Shown here: positions 52,701 through 60,965 of the stretch, piece after piece | How positions within the stretch are numbered: position 1 is the stretch's first letter | Layout of the letters: each line of letters opens with the position of its first letter | Source: CAYTGR01 sp964437445 | GTDB lineage: Bacteria; Chloroflexota; Anaerolineae; B4-G1; SLSP01 | Reading direction: 5' to 3' | Length of the DNA stretch: 64,000 nucleotides | NCBI GenBank assembly: GCA_964437445.1 | Contig: CAYTGR010000001.1 | Location: 92,564 to 156,563 of the forward strand | Notes under the pieces: generated by a model | What the model saw: only the letters and a program-made list of their open reading frames with translations | Told to the model about the DNA's origin: nothing | Database searches by the model: none | Translations under genes and position numbers: made by a program

Positions 52701-53079
52701 GGGATGGGGTAGGGTCTCCTGTGCAGGACAGGTACGGTATGGCGGGGCACAACTGGTACGCGCCAGGTATGGCCGCCGTCTGCACGTCGCGCACATCCAG
52801 GGCCAGGCTGTTCCAGGCCACGTCCGGCGGCAGGGCCACGTCCACCATCTGGTGCGGCAGCAGCGGTTGACCTGGCTGCCCGGGCACGCCGTAACCCTCA
52901 GCGTGGATGAGCGTGCAGCCATCCGCAGTCGGCTCGAGCTGATAGGCGGGTGCTTTGAGCACCAGGGTGATGGTCTCCGGGGGTGAGACCTGGGCTGCAC
53001 CGGTCGGGTTGACCAGCAACGCCACCAGCAACAGGATCCCACCGATGCCTGTGAGTTGACGTGCTACTTTCGTGTTCAT
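49750..53079 (-). CDS. Secreted peptidase C25 (gingipain-like) with three C-terminal repeats and YLPLVL tail
   Basis: An 1109-residue exported cysteine protease. Signal peptide (GIGGILLLVALLVNPTGAA), a propeptide with LIHAEGYGVPGQPGQPLLPHQMVDVALP, and a C25 catalytic domain about 245-660: YAIVTTNAIWSGSTKLNAFIAHKRAQG, LLIGDPTP, VYVGRIPFYG, catalytic His507 (WWAHGNQ) and Cys550 (YQSSCATGWPE), and LNLYGDPDVRI. Three repeats of about 140 residues follow (LSIPAAAFQP ... VTIEY), then VYLPLVLKN. At about 119-145 a low-complexity patch (DPTPSPSPDQGEKN) comes from a palindromic insertion. Likely degrades external protein; secretion beyond the signal peptide is unclear. Confidence 0.92.
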   Translation of the reverse strand: MNTKVARQLTGIGGILLLVALLVNPTGAAQVSPPETITLVLKAPAYQLEPTADGCTLIHAEGYGVPGQPGQPLLPHQMVDVALPPDVAWNSLALDVRDVQTAAIPGAYQLCPAIPYLSCTGDPTPSPSPDQGEKNAPFPYQGARLLQQEDWGESTPPPIARIAATGQMRKWRVARVDFSPFQYDATTGQLRVVEQATVELRYARTGEQANADQLADTVLDDVASAQFVNYAAAQAWYPPAYRASNVLYDYAIVTTNAIWSGSTKLNAFIAHKRAQGHHLWIVTETDYGTGAGRAEKVRQWLKNNYAAYGIKYVLLIGDPTPDGTSATAVPMKMCWPRNDQPNDKEAPTDYFFADLTGDWDVDGDNFYGEYIGDYLDQDGHSIPGGVDLLPEVYVGRIPFYGNYTDLDAILQKTINYETATDISWRKSILLPMSFIDAGYDTAPLAEQMWSDFLSSAGYSRWRVYQQGHGLCPSLDSTYPSDQELFAGTGVRDRWAANDYGIVCWWAHGNQTVAGVGYGDSSMCGEGFFMESSWTAPLDDDHPAFTYQSSCATGWPENTNNLQYAILKHGGIATVAASRSSFNGPTPPDYHYFDHGDGNASIGYGYLKRVVNGYTASEALYQTKFIDAPYIIPYPYGSSGLTNMYDLNLYGDPDVRITDRSTQGRATLSIPAAAFQPAIDGNDYENHGRFLKRLSAGASGSGHYLAPVQLPHGATVTAVTFHWYDAVSGLFGSAELKRTNRAGSMEIMASTYTFDEGGYGSFRNDSIGHATIDNVNYTYWVDWSLASTPNVMGCSVTIEYIPPPAASKGYLSLPAAAFQPFEDGYNFENAGIWLAHYQGPGGSSTNGWYLAPVQLPQGATVTKLTFFFYDDSATNTILARLQRSDLAGNYYNLAYVDSAGYSAGYGNRSTTTIANPVIDNRYNSYWVVWDGPVYGGTGYDASGVGVLIEYNNPATVQPGRLSVPAPAFTPYADDWQYQNHGRYLIHQGGGGVTRAHYEAPVYLPQGTKVTKVTFWFNDDSTAANGYAHLCRTDQAGNYTDMAYIDSYYAGGYASRFDNTIDDPVIDNSRYAYWVYWDLPISTGAGNNVWGTGVTIEYTVPMVYLPLVLKN

Positions 53080-53147
53080 GTACGCCTCCTCGCGCGGGGT
53101 AGACCCGACAGGTTTCCGAAACCCGGCAGGTCGCCAGGTGTGACGAT

Positions 53148-53181
53148 AAAATCAGACGTAGAGCAAAATCAGACGTAGAGC
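53148..53181. repeat. Tandem 17-base duplication
   Basis: AAAATCAGACGTAGAGC occurs twice in direct succession in the 119-base spacer between the beta-propeller gene stop and the C25 protease start. A degenerate palindrome (near 53101-53130, with AGGTTTCCGAAACC) precedes it. Confidence 0.7.
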
Positions 53182-53198
53182 GGGCTGCGCCCACCGTC

Positions 53199-54821
53199 TC
53201 AGTGGTTCTTCAAGACCAACGGCAGGTAGACCCGGTTGCCCCATAACCAGCCGTAGATGCCCCGGTTGGAGGTGCCGAACACTTCGTTATCGTCAAAGGC
53301 CACCAGGAAGTCGCCGCCCGGCCCGGCGGCGATAGCCGGGTCATACACCTGCAACCCGCCGATAGTCTTGGTCGCATCCAGGATCGTGCCGTCGAGGGCG
53401 AGGGGCCGGCCCTGGACCTGCATCCAGCCCGGCGGCGTTGGCGACGGCACCCAGAACCACACGACCAGGAATTGCCGGTTGCTCTCGCAGCCGGCCACGG
53501 CCGGGCTGTACTCGCTCCAGGAGGTGGCCGCCAACGATTGGGCAATGCCCGGCGTTCCGTCGCCGGTCACCGTCTTGTATCGGATATTCCCATTGTTTTC
53601 ATTGCTTTCCCAGACCACCAGGTATTGCCCGGTCCCGGCCGGCTGGGGGATCGCGGCGACGGCGGCGTGCGTTTCCTGCGAGGTGGTGGCGACGACCGAG
53701 AACCTGGAACCCTCCACGTGGTAGCCGCCGCCGGCCTCCATGTGCACCCGCTGGCCGCTGAGGTCGTAATCGCTGCCCACCAACCGCTGCCAGACCACCA
53801 ACATCTCGCTGCGGGCGCTGTTGTAGGCCACGTCGGGGTATCTGGGCTGGGTGACGTTACTGAGTGGGTCAATGTCCAGGGCGGTGCCGGCCACCGTGCC
53901 GTCGTTGTGAACGCGCACAGACCGGATGCCATAGGTCGAGCCGGTTTGCCAGCGTTCAAAGACCACCAGGTAGCCCCCTGACTCAGCGGCTGAGGCCACG
54001 ACGGGTTTGGAAAACGAATAGGACGCTTCCGTGGCGATGGTGATCTCGGAACCGATAGGCTGGCCGGTCGCGCCCGAGACGCGCATGCCATAGATGCCGC
54101 CGTTCTCCCCCCACGCATAGACCACCAGGTACTCATTGGTCTGGCTGTTGTAGGCCACATCCGGGTTTCGGAGGTCGTAGCCCGTTGGCGCGATGATGGC
54201 GTACAGCCCGGCCAGCGCGCCGTTCTTGGACACGCGCTGCCCGCAGATGTCCTTGAGACCATTGGTGTAATCTTTTTCCCACACCACCAGGTACTCCTGC
54301 TGCTGGCTGTTGTAGGCCACAGCCGGCTGCCGCTCAGTCACGCCGCTGTCATTGCGAATGACCAAGCGGCTGCCAATGGGGCCGCCGGTGGGGCCGGCCG
54401 ATGGGGCCGCCAACACCTGGCGCGGGCTCAGCAGCGTGAACTCCGCCTTCCCCGGTCCGCGCACCCCCACCTCCAGCCACAGCCCACCCTCTTTCGCGCC
54501 ATCCGGCAGCGGGCTGACGCTCCCCAGCGCAGCCGTGAAAGCGCCTCCCTGCACGGGCACCCCCGTCTGCGTCTCGGACCAGAGCGCGGTTCCGCCTTCA
54601 GGCGCGTCGTACAGCGCAAAGGCAAAGTCGTAGGCCCCATCCGCCACCGGCTGCCCCGCGTCGTCGGTCAGACGGCCGGAGTAGGGGATGGTCGCCCCCG
54701 CCGGCCCCGGCTGCTGCACCACCGGCAGCGCGCGGGCAGTCTCCGCAGGCCCGGTACCCACGCCCACTGCCAGCACCGCGCTGGCAACCAACATCATCTG
54801 GAACACTCTCTTGACAGACAT
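53199..54821 (-). CDS. Secreted beta-propeller-like repeat protein with YLPLVL tail
   Basis: A 540-residue exported protein: signal peptide (VFQMMLVASAVLAVGVGTGPAE), an N-terminal domain with ATIPYSGRLTDDAGQPVADGAYDFAFALYDAPEGG (seen in phage-tail-like and surface proteins), then about six repeats with the core VAYNSxxxEYLVVW spaced 55-65 residues, suggesting a beta propeller, and the end VYLPLVLKNH. I start at 54821, preceded by AGGAGG; the in-frame extension to 54872 lacks a site. Ligand unknown. Confidence 0.85.
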   Translation of the reverse strand: MSVKRVFQMMLVASAVLAVGVGTGPAETARALPVVQQPGPAGATIPYSGRLTDDAGQPVADGAYDFAFALYDAPEGGTALWSETQTGVPVQGGAFTAALGSVSPLPDGAKEGGLWLEVGVRGPGKAEFTLLSPRQVLAAPSAGPTGGPIGSRLVIRNDSGVTERQPAVAYNSQQQEYLVVWEKDYTNGLKDICGQRVSKNGALAGLYAIIAPTGYDLRNPDVAYNSQTNEYLVVYAWGENGGIYGMRVSGATGQPIGSEITIATEASYSFSKPVVASAAESGGYLVVFERWQTGSTYGIRSVRVHNDGTVAGTALDIDPLSNVTQPRYPDVAYNSARSEMLVVWQRLVGSDYDLSGQRVHMEAGGGYHVEGSRFSVVATTSQETHAAVAAIPQPAGTGQYLVVWESNENNGNIRYKTVTGDGTPGIAQSLAATSWSEYSPAVAGCESNRQFLVVWFWVPSPTPPGWMQVQGRPLALDGTILDATKTIGGLQVYDPAIAAGPGGDFLVAFDDNEVFGTSNRGIYGWLWGNRVYLPLVLKNH

Positions 54822-54928
54822 TTTTCCTCCTGCGATGCTATACAGTAGATTGGCACTTTTTACATTGGGCATGTTGTCAACGAATCTTTGGAGTGATTGA
54901 AATCGCTCCTATAGACGCTTCGCGCCAG

Positions 54929-54969
54929 GTGTCGGCCTGTGCCGACACTCAGGTCGGCGAAGGCCGACC
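54929..54969. repeat. Paired palindromes in the spacer after the RHS gene
   Basis: GTGTCGG/CCGACAC (54929-54948) and GGTCGGC/GCCGACC (54952-54969) form two adjacent hairpins with 6- and 4-base loops. The spacer 54822-55128 shows no gene, so no immunity gene is evident after the RHS toxin-like C-terminus. Confidence 0.6.
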
Positions 54970-55128
54970 ATTGGCCGCAGGCCCAAAAGGGTGGCTTTCA
55001 GTCAGCGCCAGGACGGTCACAAGGAATCTATTGTTGGAACAATTCGTTAAAGTACAACATCCACTGGCGGGCCGTTGAATAACAGCAGGGCTCTCTCCCA
55101 TTGCGTGCAAAACTTGCGCCACAGTCCA

Positions 55129-58100
55129 CTAGGACCTGCCCGACGTGGGCGGCGTGAAAAGGGCATCGGCCAGCGCGTAGGATAGCCCTGGGATCCCGAC
55201 CGTCACCAGATACAGGTCGGGCAGGTACTTGTCAATCAGGCTGCGCCCTGCGTCGGTGTTGTAGGCGGTGATAACCATGTCGGTGGCTACCATTTGCCCA
55301 ACCGAGGTGACGACTTGCGACGCGACCTGTGACACACCCCACTCGGACAGCGCATTGATCGTTTTCGTCATCAAGGTACCGACAGGATTCGCGAGCTTGG
55401 TCAGCGCGCCGAACCAGCGTATGTCCTCCGCTGGATCCCGGAACGATTCGGGCGGGGCAAATTCCTTAAATTGCCCGAGACTAACGTCCCGCAGATTCTT
55501 GCTCTGAGGCGGCTCGAGCGACGCGGCGCCCAGGATGGCGCCCGTCATCATGCCCAGGGCCATGCCGGTCATCATGTGCTCGAAAATGTCGCCGCCTTTG
55601 CCCATGCCGCCGGCAAAGCCGGTCACGATACCGGTGCCTGTGCCCCTGATGCCCATTGATAACGCCCCATTACCAACGCTCATGAAAAACTTTTGGCCGG
55701 CGCCTATGGATTGCCCTATCTTGAAAACGTCGCCAAGCTGTATATTCGCGTAAGCGCAGAGCCCACCCACTGCCGCCCCGAAGAGCATTCCGCCGAGAAT
55801 GTTCCACACGTCACCGCCGCGTTCATAGGCAGCGATGCCCCCTGCCGTCGCGCCCGAAACGGCACCTACCACCACCGCAGTCGTCCCAGGGACGAAAACG
55901 GACGCAACAATCGCAATGCCCCCCAGAAGCCATTCCAGCCATCCATGGCCGCTGGGGTCCGCATAGATGAGCGGGTTGTTGTTGCAGTAGGCGTACAAGT
56001 TCCAGTCGCCCAATCGCCCGGCCTCGCCAACCAGTGAGTCGGGGCTGATAAAGCGGCCCAGTACGGGATGATAGTAGCGGCTCGTCAGATAGAGGAGGCC
56101 AGAACCGGAGTCGAGATCGGCGCCGATGTAACCCACTGTCAGTGGATCGCTGCCCGTCTTGGCGAGCACCTGGCCCCACGGGTCGTAGCGTACCCGGCGC
56201 GACACGGCCCCACTCGCCTCGCTGATCAGGACGGTGCTGCCCAGGTGGTCCACGTGGAGAAAGCACGTGTCCTGGCCGGACCGGCGGGCCACGATGCAGC
56301 GGCCGTCGCTGATGTGGAGCACGAGCCGGCCGTCCTCGACGGCATAGAGTGGGTCGGGGGTAAGACGCTGACTGCCGGGAGTCCCGCTGCTATTTTGCAC
56401 AGCAGCCCGTCGCCCGGCATAATCATAGCGAAACTCGGTCTGGCCCCCACCCGGCGCGTGGATACGTACCAGCCGGCCAACGGAGTCCCAGTCCATGCGA
56501 CCCCACGGGGTATCGCGCATTTGGCCGCGCGCGTCATAACTCAAGCGCCAACTCCCAGCATTGGTCAGGCAGTTAGCCGGAGCGCCGTCCCCCCCGTATT
56601 GGTAGGCGCCCACGTCCGACTTGAATGTCAGATTGCCCGCCGCGTCATAGGTGTAGCCCCAACACTCGCCGGCCCCGGTCGATGCATTCACCAAACGATA
56701 GAGGTCGTCGTAGGTATACTGTGCCGCGAGGCAGGGATCAGGACTATCTACACGAACCAGGTTGCCGACGAGGTCCCAGGTGTAAGCGGTAGACCACAAC
56801 GGCTGGCCGCCGGGACCGTTTATGGCCATCGAGGTCAGTCGCCGCGTCACCGAATCATAATCCCAGCACTGCTCAATGCCGTTGGCGTAGCGCATGCGCC
56901 GCTTCCGCCCCGCAAGGTCATACTCAACGGCCTCAATCACGCCGGGGATAGAGGCGAGTTGACCACGCCGATCGTAGATGTACTCGGCTATCTGCCCATC
57001 GGGATAGACAACACGGGCAAGTTGACCATCGGGCCGGTATTCCAGACGCAGGTCGTAAGCCTGGCTGGTGCCGAGAGGTAGGGCACGCTTGAGCGCGACC
57101 CGGCCGCGCAAGTCATAGTCCAGTATCGTAGCGCCGCTCTCGTCGTCAATGCGCACACACCGTCCACCTGCGGAGTGCGCCCCAGCCTCGGGCGGCGGCG
57201 CCACACCGTTGTCATGGTAGGTGAAGCGAACCACCGGTATAGCATTCGGATCATTGTACCGAATAGCGATGGGCCGCAGGCAGGGGTCGTAGGTGCGCAA
57301 CACGCGGCTGCCATCGGCTGCGCGCCCCTCGACGGGGTTGCCGGCTGCATCAAAGACAGCGACCGTGGTGGATTCGGGGCGCTCGGCGCAGAGTGGGCGA
57401 CCAAGCAGGTCATACCAGAAGCGCACCGTGTGGCCGGCGGCGTCGGTGTGACGCGAGATACGGCCATCCGGATCATACTCGGTAAGACTGGTGAACCAAG
57501 CGCCTCCCACGTTCTCCTGGACAGCGCGCAGGCGGCCGGAGGCGTCCTGCCAGCGGCGGACGGGTGTAGCAAAGTGCGGTGAGCCAGGCGTATTGTCCTC
57601 TTCATCCGCCAGTTCGACCAACAGCGGTGCATAGCGCCAGGTATACACGCCGCCATCGGGCCGCTCCTGACGGACGGGCCGGCCCAGCGCATCGTAACAG
57701 ATGGAGAGGTGAGCCAGGTCGGGTGCGGGCAGGGCGAAGGTAGACGAGTCCGGGATGCGCTCTACGAAGGTGGCGACGCGCTGGCCGCGCGCGTTGTAAG
57801 CGTGGCACTCGACGATCACCTCGCCGTCATCACCAGAGACGCGGCGCTCGAGCAGATGGCCGCTGCTGTCAAACCGCTCACGGCTATCCACAGTGGCCGA
57901 CCCGCCGCTCACTGCCCGGTTACGCGTGACACGCTCGACCGGTGTGTCGCTGATGAGGTACTCGTAGGTGGCGGTGGGCAGTTTAGGTGTGTCGCCGGCA
58001 TAGACGAGGCGCGTGAGGCGGGCGAGGGCATCGTAGACGGCCTGGTGTTCGACGCCATTGGCCTCAACCAGGCGAGCCAGGCGGCAAGCACGCAGGTCGT

Positions 58101-60935
58101 ATTGAGCATGCAGGGTGTTGCCAGCCGGGTCGGTGACGCGGGTTGCGAACATGCCGTGGGGTTCGTAGGCGAACTCGGTGACCGCGCCCAACGGATTGGT
58201 GATGCGCCCCAGCAGTTCGCCTCCGATCTCCAATCGCTGATAGGCCGCCTGCTGGATCCACCAGCCATTCTCGCCTGGGCGGCGGAAATAGCCAAGCACT
58301 GCCAGGTCAGGCGGGTCGGCGCCATAGACAGCGGTGACCACTTCGTCGGTGAGAGCCAGCGCCAGGCGGCGGGTCACCAGCCCCTGCTGGCCCACTCCCT
58401 CCGGCAGACCGTCGTATTCCAGCACAGTATCGGAGATGGGCTGACCGTTGCCATCCCTCTCAGTGATGCGGCTGGGGCGGCTGATAAAGCGCCGATTCGC
58501 GTCGGCAACATAGTCGGCATGAATGATTCGTTGGTGCTCCTCGACGCTGCCCGGCGGCAGGTATGGACCGACCAGGGTGCGCTCGGTGCGCACTGAGTCA
58601 GTCAGGTTTCCATTGGCATCCCACGCCAGGTTCTCGACGACGACCTGCGCCGTAGGCTGCGGTTGACGCTCCAACGTCGTCTGTATGCTCCGGCGCAGGC
58701 GGGGCAGGTAAACCCGTCCACCCGCCGTATCCTGCGAGTCGGCTATCCATTCATCCTCTTGGCGATCATAGGGCCGGCCCTCGTCAGGGGAGCCGTCCAG
58801 ACCGTAGCGCTCGCGGCGGCGCAGGTGACCGCGCACAGAACGCCTCCTACGCCGCTCGCCCATCGGCATGCGCTCGGATGGATGGTCGGGGTCAACGCCG
58901 GTATAGAACCAGGTGACTGTGCGCAATGTAGGAATGGTCGCGTCTCCGAGTTGATCCTGTTCTACGCAACCAAAGCCGGCGAACTCGCGCAGCACACCAT
59001 CGTAACGGCCATCGTGGTAGCGATAGCGGGTGCAGGAGGTAACGCCGGTCGCCTGGTCGCGGATGGTCACCTCTGCTACAACCGATACGACGATGGGGAG
59101 GAAGGTAGACCAGGGCCGGCCGCTGCGGCGATCACGGGCCGCCTCGCGCGCCGAAGTCGTATAGGTGATGCGCGTCTCGGTACCTATACCATCGGCAACA
59201 GAAGAAAGCAGATACGGCTTGACACCGCCGTTTAGGTCTAGGAAGTAATAGGTCGGAGCGCGACCCGGCCCGCGGGGCGCATTCCAGAGCAGGCCGGGCG
59301 CGCCAACGCCGGTCATGTCGGCCAGGCGCGTCTCAGCCGGGTCAATGGGCGGCAGAAAGCGGATCTCGTGCATCTGGCCGAAACGAACGCCAGATTGGTT
59401 AATCCAGTAGCGCACATAATCCAGGCCCAGGTAGAGCAGGTCGGCACAGCCATCGCCGTCAATGTCACTCAGGAAGAGGCGCTGTGGGTCCGTGTCGCGG
59501 GGCAGGTGGGGAGCGCCAGCCATGATCACCGGAGGCGCCCAGCGGCCGAGGCCTAGATACGGCCAGTAGGTAACGCCGCCACCGTCGGCGCGCACCAGAT
59601 CAGAGGTACCGTCGCCGGTCATGTCGGCCAGCATAACGTGCGGGTCAGAGAGATCCGGGACAGGGGCTTGGCCGCGCGGGACGACGCGCGGCGCCGCCTG
59701 CCAACCATCCCTTCCATCCGNNNNNNNNNNNNNNNNNNNNNNNNNNNNNNNNNNNNNNNNNNNNNNNNNNNNNNNNNNNNNNNNNNNNNNNNNNNNNNNN
59801 NNNNNNNNNNNNNNNNNNNNGGCAGGTTGCCCAGGCGGTGCGGCGCGCCCCACTGGCAATCACCCAGATTGGGCCACAGGTGGGCCTCGCCACCTGGGCC
59901 GATCTCGAGCAGGTCGGGAAGACCGTCACCGGTCCAATCCACCAACTCGGCGCGGTTGTCGTCGCGACGGAAGGGGCCGGGCGCACCTGCCTGGGGGAGT
60001 CCTTCCAGATGCCGGAGTGTTCGCGGCGCTGGGGATGAGTAGCGCAAATGTAGCGCAGGTCCTGGGAGTTCGGCGCCATCGGCGGCGATGCCAATGAGTG
60101 CTACGTCGGTGAGCAGTGAGACATTGTTGGCCGGCAGTGGGTCGGGTTTGTAGGCGAGCTCCCAACGGCGCAGAACGGGATGGGCTTCGCCCGGCAGGCA
60201 GAGCTCAATGGACTGGCAGAGGCGCGAGGTGGTGACGAGAAAGCCGGCCCGACCGGAGCGCACCGGGTCGGGCCGGTCCATCGAGTAGTGCAGGCGCACC
60301 TCATAAGGGCCGTAGGCCACCCGCTCGAGATAGAGCTGCCGGCCATCCTCGTCGCGCGCCCAGGTGAAGGTAGCCGTGTAGCCAAGTGGATCCTCTATGC
60401 GCTCCAGGTGCCAGGCAAAGACGCATTCCGCGCCTCCGGGCATGCCCGGCGGACGGCCCGAGAGGCGCGCTGCGGGGCTTGTGCCCAAAAAGTACCAGCG
60501 CCCGTCGCGGTCGGTGAGTCGAAAGCCGGCGCCGCTTGCCTCTACCTGCCAGACAGCGGCGTCAACCTCCAGGCGGTAGCGGTGCTGCCCGCTGACCGGG
60601 TCGGCGCCCAGGTCCAGTATCGGCCCAGCGCCTTCCAGCAGGAGCGGGTCGCCGCCGTCGTAGCGCGGGTACCCGTGGGCAGTGTCGAGCAGGATGCGGG
60701 GCAGCGGCAGACTAAAGCCCAGGCCAAATGGGCCATTGCCGCTGCCGGTGTCGTAGCGCAGCGTCAGGCGTGGGCCGATGCTATTAGGCCCATTGGGCAC
60801 GTCGAGCGGGATGACGTAGGAGCCGCTGCCGGTGCACAGTTCCGGCTCGTAGGTCGCCCCCAGCCCACTCACCGCGCCGCCGCCCTGTGGCAGCGACGGG
60901 GTCTGGGCGTCAAAGCCAATGTCCTGTGTGCTCAT
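55129..60935 (-). CDS. Single-chain TcB-TcC toxin-like protein (SpvB, TcB middle domain, RHS repeats)
   Basis: About 1,900 residues, interrupted by an N gap. Residues 1-330: SpvB domain (SLPQGGGAVSGLGATYEPELCTGSGSY ... IPLDVPNGPNSIGPRLTLRYDTG). FG-GAP propeller units follow (DWTGDGLPDLLE, DMTGDGTSDLV, DIDGDGCADLLYL), then the TcB middle domain (KPYLLSSVADGIGTETRI; YDGVLREFAGFGCVEQ) and RHS/YD repeats to the core end (GYIGADLDSGSGLLYLTSRYY, NPLIYADPSG). About 250 variable residues follow with Gly-rich hydrophobic helices. No signal peptide. TcB and TcC are usually separate genes; here they are fused. A GGAGGA site precedes the ATG at 60935, 30 bases after the TcA-like stop. Confidence 0.9.
59721..59820. 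other. Scaffold gap of 100 N
   Basis: Lies within the FG-GAP propeller of the TcB-TcC gene. The frames on either side do not agree across 100 bases, so the true length is not 100. Flanks share no sequence. Confidence 0.98.
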
Positions 60936-60965
60936 GGCTCTTCCTCCAGTTGGGGACGCCGGGCC

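Noticed and set aside
56068..57081. 337-residue plus-strand open frame
   Set aside because: Antisense to RHS repeats, which have strong codon periodicity; no ribosome site.
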